Assembly (NCBI GenBank): GCA_025464025.1
Contig: JAODBP010000039.1
Coordinates: 1-34,024, forward strand
Source: Actinomycetes bacterium
Lineage (GTDB): Bacteria; Actinomycetota; Acidimicrobiia; Acidimicrobiales; CADCSY01
Direction: 5' to 3'
Length of the DNA stretch: 34,024 nt
Both the position numbers and the translations under genes were made by a program. This document shows, one piece after another, positions 15,981-23,035 of the stretch. The notes below the pieces were generated by a model. That model was not told the origin of the DNA. It did not search any database and was given only the letters and a program-made list of their open reading frames with translations. Every line of letters starts with the position of its first letter. Positions within the stretch are counted from its first letter, which is position 1.

Positions 15981-17204
15981 GTGCGAGCAACCCAGGAGAC
16001 GGCCCCGTCGGTCACGCCGGCGGGCTACGGCGAGGTCCGGTCGTTGACCGAGGCCTTGGCCGCCCCGCTGTCGCCCGAGGACCAGACGGTCCAGTCGATG
16101 GCGGACGTGAGCCCCACGAAGTGGCATCGGGCCCACGTCACGTGGTTCTTCGAGACGTTCGTGCTCGGGCCACACGCCCCCGGCTACCAGCCGTTCGACG
16201 AGCGGTTCGGCTACCTCTTCAACTCCTACTACGAGGCGGTCGGGCCCCGGCACGAGCGCTCCCGGCGAGGCCTGCTGACCCGACCCGGTGCCGCCGAGAT
16301 CGGCGACTACCGGGCCCACGTCGACGCCGCCATGGCCGACCTCCTCGCCGGTGGGATCGCCCCCGAGGTCGCCGACCTCGTCGAGCTCGGCCTCCACCAC
16401 GAGCAGCAGCACCAGGAGCTCCTGCTCATGGACGCCAAGCACGTGCTGTCGGTGAACCCGATGCGGCCGTCCTACCGGGCGGCGACCCGGCCCAAGGCGG
16501 CGTCCGCCGACGGGTGGGTCGAGCACGAGGGCGGCCTGGTCGACGTCGGCGCCACGGGTGCCGGCTTCGCGTACGACAACGAGACGCCGCGGCACCGCCA
16601 GTGGCTCGAGCCGTTCGCCCTCCGCTCGTCGCTCGTCACCTGCGGCGAGTGGCTCGAGTTCATGGCCGACGACGGCTACCACCGCCCCGAGCTGTGGCTC
16701 TCCGCCGGCTGGAGCACGATCTGCGACCTGGGCTGGGACGCGCCGGGCTACTGGGAGCCGGTCGACGGTTGGATGGTGTTCACCCTCGATGGCCGCCGGC
16801 GGGTCGATCCCGACGAGCCGGTCTGCCACGTCAGCTACTACGAGGCCGACGCCTTCGCCCGCTGGGCCGGGGCCCGGCTGCCGACCGAGGGGGAGTGGGA
16901 GGTCGTCGCGGCAGCCAGCGGGGTGACCGGGGCGTTCCTCGACCTCGACGTCCTCCACCCGCGGGGCACGTCGTCGCTGCACGGCGACGTGTGGCAGTGG
17001 ACGGCGAGCCCCTACACGCCGTACCCCGGGTTCACGCCCGCCGCCGGCGCCGTCGGCGAGTACAACGGCAAGTTCATGGTCGACCAGCACGTGCTCCGGG
17101 GCGGGTCGTGCCTGACCCCGCCGGGACACGCCCGCCCGACGTACCGCAACTTCTTCCCGGCCGGCGCCCGCTGGGCCATGAGCGGGGTGCGGCTCGCCCA
17201 GTGA
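15981..17204 (+). CDS. egtB: Ergothioneine sulfoxide synthase EgtB
   Basis: A 407-residue non-haem iron enzyme that joins hercynine to a thiol donor with oxygen during ergothioneine synthesis. The N-terminal DinB-like domain contains TKWHRAHVTWFFE (His52) and LGLHHEQQHQELLLMD (His139-His144); His52, His140 and His144 fit the iron-binding triad. The C-terminal half is a formylglycine-generating-enzyme-type fold: VDVGATGAGFAYDNETPRH, ARLPTEGEWEVVAAA, GDVWQWTASPY, VLRGGSCLTPPGHARPTYRN and FFPAGARWAMSGVRLA. The GTG at 15981 is supported by AAGGGAG five bases upstream. egtA and egtC are not next to it, so the enzyme may use cysteine rather than gamma-glutamylcysteine; this is inference. Confidence 0.93.
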   Translation: MRATQETAPSVTPAGYGEVRSLTEALAAPLSPEDQTVQSMADVSPTKWHRAHVTWFFETFVLGPHAPGYQPFDERFGYLFNSYYEAVGPRHERSRRGLLTRPGAAEIGDYRAHVDAAMADLLAGGIAPEVADLVELGLHHEQQHQELLLMDAKHVLSVNPMRPSYRAATRPKAASADGWVEHEGGLVDVGATGAGFAYDNETPRHRQWLEPFALRSSLVTCGEWLEFMADDGYHRPELWLSAGWSTICDLGWDAPGYWEPVDGWMVFTLDGRRRVDPDEPVCHVSYYEADAFARWAGARLPTEGEWEVVAAASGVTGAFLDLDVLHPRGTSSLHGDVWQWTASPYTPYPGFTPAAGAVGEYNGKFMVDQHVLRGGSCLTPPGHARPTYRNFFPAGARWAMSGVRLAQ

Positions 17205-17280
17205 GGGAGCGAAGCGAGCGAACCATGAGCACAGGTCTTGGCGAGGCGGTCTGCGCCGAGCCGATCATCGGTGCGCCTCG
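17205..17280 (+). repeat. Repeat-like, structured spacer between egtB and egtD
   Basis: Directly after the egtB stop, GAGCGAA occurs twice (17207-17213 and 17216-17222), forming the gagcgaagcgagcg type of short motif that I recognise from actinobacterial intergenic regions. Downstream, CGAGGCG (17242-17248) pairs with CGCCTCG (17274-17280), enclosing CCGAT-C-ATCGG (17261-17271). Such nested hairpins suggest an RNA structure. No second copy was noticed in this window, so membership of a dispersed repeat family is a guess. Confidence 0.4.
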
Positions 17281-17329
17281 GGCCAGCGAGGCATGCATCG
17301 GACGCGAGACGGAGGCGGAGCACCGATGA
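17225..17329 (+). CDS. Possible 34-residue small protein upstream of egtD
   Basis: A short frame from ATG to a TGA that overlaps the egtD start codon as ATGATGA, so translation could couple to egtD. The product would have two cysteines (EAVCAEP and SEACIGR) and end in a charged tail. Its codons are unlike the neighbours: about a quarter end in A or T (ACA, GGT, CTT, CCT, GCA, GGA, CGA), while egtB and egtD almost always use G or C. It has only a weak purine-rich leader. It may be a translated repeat or a leader peptide rather than a functional protein. Confidence 0.3.
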   Translation: MSTGLGEAVCAEPIIGAPRASEACIGRETEAEHR

Positions 17330-18297
17330 TGACGCCGACGTTGGAGGAGCACCTCACCGTCGAGGATCGGCGGGCCCTGCTCGAGCACGACGCCCGCACC
17401 GGGCTGACCGCCACCCCGAAGTGCCTGTCGCCGATCTGGTTCTACGACGAGCGGGGGAGCGGCCTGTTCGACGAGATCACCCGGCTGCCCGAGTACTACC
17501 AGACCCGCGCCGAGCGCGGCCTGCTGGAGTCGGCGGCGGCCGAGATCGTCGCCCGGTCGGGGGCCGACACCCTTGTCGAGCTCGGGTCGGGCACGTCGGA
17601 GAAGACCCGCGTCCTGCTCGACGCCATGACCGGCGGCGGGCCGTGCCGCTACGTGCCGCTCGACGTCGACCCCGACACCCTCGTGGCTGCGGCCCGCGCC
17701 CTGGCCGAGGAGTACGACGGCCTCCGGGTCCATGCCGTTGCCGGCGACTTCATGCGCCACCTCGACCGGTTGCCGATCGAGGGTCGGCGGCTGGTGGCGT
17801 TCCTCGGCGGGACGCTCGGCAACCTGGTGCCGGCCGAGCGGCACCGGTTCTTCACCGACCTGCGCCGGGGGCTCGACGTCGACGATCGGTTCCTGGTCGG
17901 GGTCGACCTGGTGAAGGACCCGGCCCGGCTGGTGGCTGCCTACGACGACGCCGCCGGCGTCACCGCCGAGTTCAACCGCAACGCCCTGCGGGTGCTCAAC
18001 CGCGAGCTCGGGGCCGACTTCGACCCCGAGGCCTTCGACCACGTGGCCCGGTGGGACCCGGACGAGCGGTGGATCGAGATGCGCCTACGCGCACGCCGGG
18101 CACAGGACGTGCGGATCGACGCGCTCGACCTCACCGTCCACTTCGATGCCGGCGAGGACGTGCGAACGGAGGTCAGCGCCAAGTTCGACGTCGAGGGCAT
18201 CGGCGCCGAGCTGGGCGCGGCGGGCTTCGCCGTCGACCGGACGTGGCAGGCGGGCGAGGACGACTTCCTGCTGGTGCTGGCCCGACCGGCGGACTGA
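17326..18297 (+). CDS. egtD: L-histidine N(alpha)-methyltransferase EgtD
   Basis: A 323-residue SAM-dependent enzyme that trimethylates histidine to hercynine, the first step of ergothioneine synthesis and the supplier of EgtB's substrate. Family marks: LSPIWFYDERGSGLFDEITRLPEYYQTRAE at the N-terminus (given here as LSPIWFYDERGS and LPEYYQTRAE), the SAM loop VELGSGTSEKTRVLL, YVPLDVD for the ribose-binding acid, FLGGTLGNL, and near the end TEVSAKFD, whose Glu and Ser match histidine-binding residues of mycobacterial EgtD. The first ATG (17326) has GGAGGCGGAG upstream with a five-base gap. Length is normal. With egtB it forms a minimal two-gene ergothioneine set. Confidence 0.94.
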   Translation: MMTPTLEEHLTVEDRRALLEHDARTGLTATPKCLSPIWFYDERGSGLFDEITRLPEYYQTRAERGLLESAAAEIVARSGADTLVELGSGTSEKTRVLLDAMTGGGPCRYVPLDVDPDTLVAAARALAEEYDGLRVHAVAGDFMRHLDRLPIEGRRLVAFLGGTLGNLVPAERHRFFTDLRRGLDVDDRFLVGVDLVKDPARLVAAYDDAAGVTAEFNRNALRVLNRELGADFDPEAFDHVARWDPDERWIEMRLRARRAQDVRIDALDLTVHFDAGEDVRTEVSAKFDVEGIGAELGAAGFAVDRTWQAGEDDFLLVLARPAD

Positions 18298-18378
18298 GCG
18301 GGCCCAGCTCCGGCGGGCGGCGGCGCGGTCGTCGAGGTTCCGGATCCGGGCAAGTTCGAGGTGGAGGAGGGGGTGCAT
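18085..18378 (-). CDS. Candidate small protein antisense to the egtD end
   Basis: A minus-strand frame starting at an ATG (18378) with GGAGG eight bases upstream. It begins MHPLLHLELARIRNLDDRAA, which resembles tiny actinobacterial helical proteins that start with an HP-x-L-x-x-ELA pattern. The frame, however, has no stop until 18085 and so runs about 200 bases antisense into egtD. Either the real gene is short and has lost its stop by frameshift, or the resemblance is chance. The upstream side carries the inverted repeat at 18415-18449. Only the first 25 residues look gene-like. Confidence 0.25.
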   Translation of the reverse strand: MHPLLHLELARIRNLDDRAAARRSWARSVRRSGQHQQEVVLARLPRPVDGEARRAQLGADALDVELGADLRSHVLAGIEVDGEVERVDPHVLCPACA

Positions 18379-18414
18379 GCCGTCATCCTCCGCCCCGCCG
18401 CCCCAGCCCACGAG

Positions 18415-18449
18415 TGGCAGGAAAGCCACTGATGGTCTGATTCCTGCCA
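18415..18449. repeat. Inverted repeat in the egtD-XRE spacer
   Basis: TGGCAGGAA (18415-18423) and TTCCTGCCA (18441-18449) are perfect 9-base inverted arms around a 17-base loop, about 118 bases after egtD. It could end the egtD transcript or sit in the leader of the small minus-strand frame starting at 18378. No T-run follows. Confidence 0.45.
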
Positions 18450-18466
18450 GGGACCGGTGCGCGAAC

Positions 18467-18478
18467 CACATCGATGTG
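18467..18478. promoter_or_regulatory. Perfect palindrome CACATCGATGTG
   Basis: A 12-base perfect palindrome about 90 bases before the ATG of the small coiled-coil gene at 18561. It is embedded in locally less GC-rich sequence with GTGATCCTGACCGTCA next to it. A role as an operator, for instance for the nearby XRE protein, is possible but untested. Confidence 0.35.
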
Positions 18479-18560
18479 ATCCTGACCGTCACACCCCGTC
18501 GGTACCGTGGCCCCATCGCTCCCCGAGGAGCCGAGGACGGCCGCCGGACGGAGGCGGGAG

Positions 18561-18701
18561 ATGGCGGAGGACGAGGGTCGGGTGGTGGCGCTGGAGCAGT
18601 GGTGCGCCGAGCTCGACGAGGAGGTGGCCCGCCTGCGCCAGGTGCTGGTCGCCGTCGGGATCGTGGCCGCTCAGGCCGAGCGGCGCACCCAGGACGAGTA
18701 G
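18561..18701 (+). CDS. Small coiled-coil protein
   Basis: A 46-residue acidic protein, AEDEGRVVALEQWCAELDEE followed by VARLRQVLVAVGIVAAQAE and a charged end. Leu and Val repeat at heptad-like spacing, so a short coiled-coil dimer is likely. Coding is supported by a GGAGG site (18550-18554) six bases before the ATG and by nearly every codon ending in G or C. An in-frame GTG at 18507 would add 18 residues. Its 3' end overlaps the convergent XRE gene by 31 bases. Function is unknown. Confidence 0.55.
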   Translation: MAEDEGRVVALEQWCAELDEEVARLRQVLVAVGIVAAQAERRTQDE

Positions 18702-19054
18702 AGCTCGATGAGGATCCGCTTCTGGTCGGCCCGCAGGGCGGGATCGGTCCGCACGAACTCCTCGAACGACGGCCGGCGGTTGTCGGGCACGAGGTCGTCG
18801 CCGGACTGGAGTCGGCCGGCGGCCCGGAGGAGCTCCACGGCCGGCACGCCGAGGGCCTGGGCCAGGGCGAGCACGGTGTCGCGGGAGGGCCGGCTGCCGC
18901 GGCGGCCGGTCTCGATGAGCGAGATGTAGCCGTCCGAGAGCCCGGCTTCGGTCGCCAGGCGCTGCTGGCTCAGGCCGCGCGCCTCGCGGTAGCGCAGCAC
19001 CAGGCGCCCGAACTCCCCGGGCGCCGGGGCCTGCTCGTCGCTCGACCCGACCAC
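18671..19054 (-). CDS. XRE family helix-turn-helix regulator
   Basis: A 127-residue DNA-binding protein. The N-terminal HTH_3/XRE domain is clear: LVLRYREARGLSQQRLATEAGLSDGYISLIETGRRG is split here as LVLRYREARGLSQQRLA and EAGLSDGYISLIETG, followed by PSRDTVLALAQALGVPAVELL. The C-terminal tail (PSFEEFVRTDPALRADQKRILIELY, as PSFEEFVRTDPAL and QKRILIELY) is helical and resembles a dimerisation or protein-contact element. The start is GTG at 19054. It lies downstream of the helicase on the same strand, but a 137-base spacer, the most AT-rich part of the window, should hold its own promoter. Target genes are unknown. Confidence 0.88.
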   Translation of the reverse strand: MVGSSDEQAPAPGEFGRLVLRYREARGLSQQRLATEAGLSDGYISLIETGRRGSRPSRDTVLALAQALGVPAVELLRAAGRLQSGDDLVPDNRRPSFEEFVRTDPALRADQKRILIELYSSWVRRSA

Positions 19055-19097
19055 GGGGGCGAGTGTGCAGCCGACTCCGGGTCCGAATGATGACCGT

Positions 19098-19133
19098 TGA
19101 TTACATTTGCTTGCTCACCGAGGAAGATTTCCT
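19098..19133 (-). promoter_or_regulatory. Candidate XRE promoter and operator
   Basis: On the minus strand a TAATCA box (19103-19098) lies about 44 bases before the GTG start of the XRE gene. AGGAA-GAT-TTCCT (19121-19133), a perfect 5-base inverted repeat, covers the -35 position. The arrangement fits autoregulation. The spacer is unusually AT-rich for this genome. The evidence is positional only. Confidence 0.35.
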
Positions 19134-19191
19134 TCCTGTCCGGCTGACAATTCCCCTTGCTGCTCCTGACGGTTCGGTGGTGGCCGGAGGC

Positions 19192-20799
19192 CTAGAGGCG
19201 AGCGAGCCAGCCGTCGGCGGCCCGGGCCCGGCGGTCGAGCTGCTCGAGCGTGGCCTCGGTGACCTTGCGCACCCCGGCCATCCGGTTGAGCTCGACGTTG
19301 ACGTGCATGTGGGCGAGCCCGGACCGCCGGGCGATGGCGCGGGCCAGCTCGGCGTTGCGGGCCCGGAGGTCGCGCTTGTGCTGGTGGCGAGGGAGGGCAC
19401 CGTCGGCCGTAGCCACGCCGCGCCTCCCCTCGAGTGGCGGCAGGTCGACGAGCAGCGACTCGTCCTCGAGGTGCTCCGGCTCGGGGCCGTCGTGGTCGGC
19501 GTCGTCGACCCACTCCGGGACCTCGAACTCGCCGAGGGTCACGGCCGAGATGGCGGCGAACAGCGACAGCTGCTCCTTCGGGACGTCGTCGAACGCCGCC
19601 GGGTCGGGCTCGGGCAGCTCACGCTCCTGCTTGCGGAGCGAGTGGCGGCGCTGCTCGGCGATCCCGAAGGCCAGGGCCCGGAGCCGGGCGTCGTCGGGGA
19701 TGAAGAAGAACGCCGGCTGACGCCGCTGTCCGGCGGTCCAGCGCACGAGGCGGCCGACGGCCTGGCGGAAGAACAGCTCGGTGCTGGTCGTGGTGGCCAG
19801 CACGCCCACTCGCAGCCGGGGGATGTCGACGCCCTCCGACACCATCCGGACGGCCACGATCCACGGGGCGGTGCCGGTGGCGAACCGAGCGATCCTCGAT
19901 GACGCCAGCGGATCCTCCGAGGTGACGACCTCGGCCGGGACGCCGAGGCGGTCCCGGAGGATGCCGGCGATGCCGCGGGCGTGCTCCTGGTCGATGGCGA
20001 TCACCAGGCCGCCGGCGTCGGGCTGGGTCCGGCGGATGTCGAGGAGCTGCTGGTGGGCCCGACGGAGCACGGCGGGCAGCCACTCGCCCTCCAGGGACAG
20101 GGCGGTGCGGAGGCGCTGGCCCGAGAGGACGCGGTCGAGAGCGTCGGTGAAGGTCGCCTCGTGGATCGAGCCGTCGGGCGCCGTCCACTCCATCTGGCCG
20201 TCGACCCGGGGGAAGTACACGGGCCGCACCACCCGACCGTCGACCAGTGCATCGCCGTAGCCGTACTCGAAGTCGGCCTCGGCCTCGTCGATCCGGTACC
20301 GGACGAACGGGATGGCGTTGGTGTCGGACCGGAACGGCGTGCCCGAGAGCGAGAGGCGCATGGCGGCGCCCTCGAAGGCGTGCTTGAGCGAATCGCCCCA
20401 GGCCCGGTCCTCGGCCGCGTGGTGCACCTCGTCGAAGACCACGAAGGCATCCCGGGCCACCCCGCGCAGCGATCGGGCGGCGGTTGCGACCTGCTGGTAC
20501 GTGGTCACGAGCCCGTGCATGTCGCCGGCCAGGCCGTCGTTGGGCGACCAGGCGATCTCGAGGTCGAGGTCGAGGGCCAGGGCGGCGCGAGCCCACTGGG
20601 ACTTGAGGTGGGCGGTCGGCGTGACGACGACGAGACGTCGGCGGGGGTGCTGGGCCAACCACCGCCGGGCGGCGGTGAGGGCGAACGTCGTCTTCCCGGC
20701 GCCGGGCGTGGCCACGGCCAGGAAGTCGGGCGCGTCGGAGGCGTCCAGCCGTTCCAGGGCGGCCTTCTGCCACGGTCGGAGTCGTACGGAGCGCGACAT
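19192..20799 (-). CDS. DEAD/DEAH-box superfamily 2 helicase
   Basis: A 535-residue ATP-dependent helicase or translocase. Motifs are in order: RPWQKAALERL (Q-like motif), Walker A ATPGAGKTTFAL, VVTPTAHLKSQW (Ia), GLVTTYQQVA (Ib), Walker B VVFDEVHHA, LSLSGTPFRSD (III), then the second RecA domain with VIAIDQEHARGIAGIL, VRMVSEGVDIPRLRVGVLATT (V) and FFRQAVGRLVRW (VI). A helical C-terminal tail of about 130 residues (HKRDLRARNAELARAIARR, HMHVNVELNRMAGV) follows and may contact nucleic acid. The family resembles ResIII/UvrB-type helicases common in actinobacteria. The ATG at 20799 has no good Shine-Dalgarno. No nuclease or methylase partner is adjacent, so a defence role is not supported. Confidence 0.9.
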   Translation of the reverse strand: MSRSVRLRPWQKAALERLDASDAPDFLAVATPGAGKTTFALTAARRWLAQHPRRRLVVVTPTAHLKSQWARAALALDLDLEIAWSPNDGLAGDMHGLVTTYQQVATAARSLRGVARDAFVVFDEVHHAAEDRAWGDSLKHAFEGAAMRLSLSGTPFRSDTNAIPFVRYRIDEAEADFEYGYGDALVDGRVVRPVYFPRVDGQMEWTAPDGSIHEATFTDALDRVLSGQRLRTALSLEGEWLPAVLRRAHQQLLDIRRTQPDAGGLVIAIDQEHARGIAGILRDRLGVPAEVVTSEDPLASSRIARFATGTAPWIVAVRMVSEGVDIPRLRVGVLATTTSTELFFRQAVGRLVRWTAGQRRQPAFFFIPDDARLRALAFGIAEQRRHSLRKQERELPEPDPAAFDDVPKEQLSLFAAISAVTLGEFEVPEWVDDADHDGPEPEHLEDESLLVDLPPLEGRRGVATADGALPRHQHKRDLRARNAELARAIARRSGLAHMHVNVELNRMAGVRKVTEATLEQLDRRARAADGWLARL

Positions 20800-20854
20800 G
20801 GGGACTGACCATGGTGCCAGCCGCGCGCCTCTCTCGGCGCGCACCCGGGCCCGG

Positions 20855-20860
20855 TAGGGT
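20855..20860 (+). promoter_or_regulatory. -10 box of the aldo-keto reductase gene
   Basis: TAGGGT lies seven bases before the GTG start at 20868 and matches TANNNT. No Shine-Dalgarno is present, so the transcript is probably leaderless. I do not see a convincing -35 element. Confidence 0.5.
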
Positions 20861-20867
20861 CGGCCCG

Positions 20868-21890
20868 GTGGAGCACCGCACGCTGGGTCGCACCGGGGTC
20901 AAGGTCTCGCCGCTCTGCCTCGGGGCGATGATGTTCGGGGCCATGGGCAACACGGACCACGACGATTCGGTCCGCATCATCCACGCCGCCCTCGACGCCG
21001 GGATCAACTTCGTCGACACGGCCGACGTGTACAGCCGCGGCGAGTCGGAGCAGATCGTCGGCAAGGCGCTGGCCGGCCGCCGCGACGACGTGGTGCTGGC
21101 CACCAAGCTCCACATGCCGATGGGCGCCGACGTCAACATGACGGGCTCGTCCCGCCGGTGGATCGTGCGGGCCTGCGAGGACAGCCTCCGCCGGCTCGGC
21201 ACCGACCACATCGACCTGTACCAGGTGCACCGGCCCGATCCTGCGACCGACGTCGACGAGACGCTGGGCGCCCTGTCCGACCTGATCCACCAGGGGAAGG
21301 TCCTCTACGCCGGCAGCTCGTGCTTCCCCGGCTCCCAGATCGTCGAGGCCCAGTGGGTGGCCGAGCGCCGCGGCCGGGAGCGGTTCCGGTGCGAGCAGCC
21401 GCCGTACTCGATCCTCGTCCGGGGCATCGAGGCCGACGTGCTGCCCACCTGCCAGGCCTACGGCATGGGGGTGATCCCGTGGAGCCCGCTGGCCGGCGGG
21501 TGGCTGTCGGGTCGGTGGCGGGCCGGCACCACCGAGATCGAGAGCACCCGGGCGGCCCGGCTGCCGGGCCGCTACGACCTGTCGATCCCCGGCAACCAGC
21601 GCAAGCTCGATGCCGTCGAGCAGCTCACGCTGCTGGCCGAGGAGGCCGGGCTCTCGCTCATCCACCTGGCCATCGCGTTCGTCCTGAACCACCCGGCGAT
21701 CAGCGCCGCCATCATCGGTCCCCGGACCATGGAGCACCTCGAGAGCCAGCTCGGTGCAGCTTCGGTCACGCTCTCGGCGGACGTGCTCGACCGGATCGAC
21801 GAGATCGTCCCGCCCGGGACCAACTTCAGCTGGGCCGACGCCGGTTGGGCGCCGCCCTCCGTCAACCACCCCGAGGAGCGCCGCCGATGA
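20868..21890 (+). CDS. Aldo/keto reductase
   Basis: A 340-residue NADPH-dependent oxidoreductase with a TIM-barrel fold. It opens EHRTLGRTGVKVSPLCLGAM; the catalytic Asp and Tyr are in NFVDTADVYSRGESE, the Lys in VVLATKLHMPMG, and the His in DLYQVHRPDPATDVDET. The NADPH-binding end includes IIGPRTMEHLESQLGA. The IPWSPLAGGWLSGR segment is typical of the larger AKRs related to the Kv-beta/YajO type. The GTG at 20868 is preferred over upstream in-frame starts because of the -10 box seven bases before it. It overlaps the next gene as ATGA, so the pair is coupled. The natural carbonyl substrate is unknown. Confidence 0.93.
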   Translation: MEHRTLGRTGVKVSPLCLGAMMFGAMGNTDHDDSVRIIHAALDAGINFVDTADVYSRGESEQIVGKALAGRRDDVVLATKLHMPMGADVNMTGSSRRWIVRACEDSLRRLGTDHIDLYQVHRPDPATDVDETLGALSDLIHQGKVLYAGSSCFPGSQIVEAQWVAERRGRERFRCEQPPYSILVRGIEADVLPTCQAYGMGVIPWSPLAGGWLSGRWRAGTTEIESTRAARLPGRYDLSIPGNQRKLDAVEQLTLLAEEAGLSLIHLAIAFVLNHPAISAAIIGPRTMEHLESQLGAASVTLSADVLDRIDEIVPPGTNFSWADAGWAPPSVNHPEERRR

Positions 21891-22261
21891 GCACGCCGAC
21901 CGAGACCGTCAACCAGTTCCTCGCCGCCGCCGCCAAGCGCGACTACGACACGGCGCTGCCGCTGCTCACCGAGGACGTCGAGTACCAGAACATGCCGATC
22001 GCCCCGGTGAAGGGGCGCGACGCGGTGAAGGAGCAGCTCGAGGCCCTGCTCGCCATGGGCGGCGACTCGGAGTGGAAGGTGCTCAACGAGGTGGCCAACG
22101 GCGACGTCGTGATGAACGAGCGGGTCGACCGCTTCGAGATCGGCGGGACGTGGGCCGACCTCCCGGTCATGGGCATCTTCGTCCTGCGCGACGGCCTCAT
22201 CGCCGAGTGGCGCGACTACTTCGACCTCCAGACGATCATGGGTCAGCTGCCTCAGGGGTGA
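21887..22261 (+). CDS. Limonene-1,2-epoxide hydrolase-like protein
   Basis: A 124-residue NTF2/SnoaL-fold protein. The catalytic set of limonene-epoxide hydrolases seems present: Tyr and Asn in VEYQNMP, Arg and Asp in NERVDRFEI, and Asp in EWRDYFD near the C-terminus. It is therefore likely an epoxide hydrolase opening epoxides by direct water attack. It starts on the AKR stop (ATGA), with GAGGAG about eight bases upstream inside the AKR gene. A coupled AKR and epoxide hydrolase, with P450s elsewhere in the window, suggest oxidative metabolism of a terpenoid, steroid or lipid-like compound; the substrate is unknown. Confidence 0.82.
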   Translation: MSTPTETVNQFLAAAAKRDYDTALPLLTEDVEYQNMPIAPVKGRDAVKEQLEALLAMGGDSEWKVLNEVANGDVVMNERVDRFEIGGTWADLPVMGIFVLRDGLIAEWRDYFDLQTIMGQLPQG

Positions 22262-22420
22262 CCTGGGTGGTGCGCGAAACATCGTTCTCGACCTGGTGCT
22301 GACCTCGGTGGTGCTCGCCGCGCGGTACACGGCGATCGCCGACGGTCCGGGCGTGCTCGGCGGGCTGGCCCGGCGCCGCCGGCCGTCCCGCGAACCCCTC
22401 GACCGGGCATCATCGCGGCC

Positions 22421-22843
22421 ATGGATCCCCAGCGCGTCCTCGACCTGTGCCACGAGCATGCCGGCGCCGAGGCCGAGCTCGACATCGACCGGGTGCTGGC
22501 CACCCTGGTGCCCGAGCCGAAGTTCGAGTTCTTCCCGATGCGCCGGGCGCTGTCCGGGCGGGCCGGCGTCGAGCGGTTCTACCGGGAGCAGTACCCGGCG
22601 TTCTCGCCCAAGGTGACCGGCTACCGGGTCGTGGGGGAGTGGACCAACGAGATCGCCGCCCTCCAGGAGTACGTGATCGACGTGGCCGAGGACGACGGCA
22701 GCACGGTCACGTACCACGTGATCTCGATGATGCCGGGCGACGACGAGACCGGCCTGCTGACCGGTGAGCGGCTCTACTGCGACGACGGCTTCGTCCACGC
22801 CCTCCTCGGTCCGCTCGTCGACCTCCTCGAGCCCACCGACTGA
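22421..22843 (+). CDS. SnoaL/NTF2-fold protein
   Basis: A 140-residue protein with the alpha+beta cone layout of SnoaL-like proteins: an N-terminal helix (ELDIDRVLATLVPEPKFEF), then GRAGVERFYREQYPAFSP, and strands AALQEYVIDVAEDDGS and VTYHVISMMPG, ending LLTGERLYCDDGFVHALLG. The Arg/Asp set of epoxide hydrolases is not obvious, so it may be a different enzyme or a binding protein. The ATG has CATCAT seven bases upstream, a poor -10 box that would give a leaderless message. The 159-base spacer before it shows nothing else I can support. Confidence 0.75.
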   Translation: MDPQRVLDLCHEHAGAEAELDIDRVLATLVPEPKFEFFPMRRALSGRAGVERFYREQYPAFSPKVTGYRVVGEWTNEIAALQEYVIDVAEDDGSTVTYHVISMMPGDDETGLLTGERLYCDDGFVHALLGPLVDLLEPTD

Positions 22844-22891
22844 CGCCGTCACCCTGGCTGGCGACCACCGTCAGAGGTGCGCCCTGCGAAT

Positions 22892-22944
22892 CCGTTCTGG
22901 GGCCCAAACCGTGCGGGATCCGCACCGTTTGGGCCCGAGAACGG
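22892..22944. terminator. Long palindrome between convergent genes
   Basis: Two 25-base arms (22892-22916 and 22920-22944) are complementary at 23 positions around the 3-base centre GAT; the core includes GGGCCCAAAC and its complement. A second, smaller hairpin (CGGCCC 22950-22955, GGGCCG 22962-22967) follows. It lies between the convergent SnoaL-type gene and the small membrane-protein gene, so a bidirectional terminator is the simplest reading. There is no T-run on the plus strand. Confidence 0.6.
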
Positions 22945-23035
22945 CAAAACGGCCCCGCGGCGGGCCGGCGGCACGCATCGCTCCGTTGGTTGCGTCCTTG
23001 GCCTTTCGACCCTGACGCGAACGCCCGTGGTGGCG

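Noticed and set aside
19192..20799. The helicase plus XRE regulator as a phage-defence system
   Set aside because: There is no nuclease, methylase, toxin or other effector nearby, and this helicase type looks like an ordinary chromosomal actinobacterial protein.
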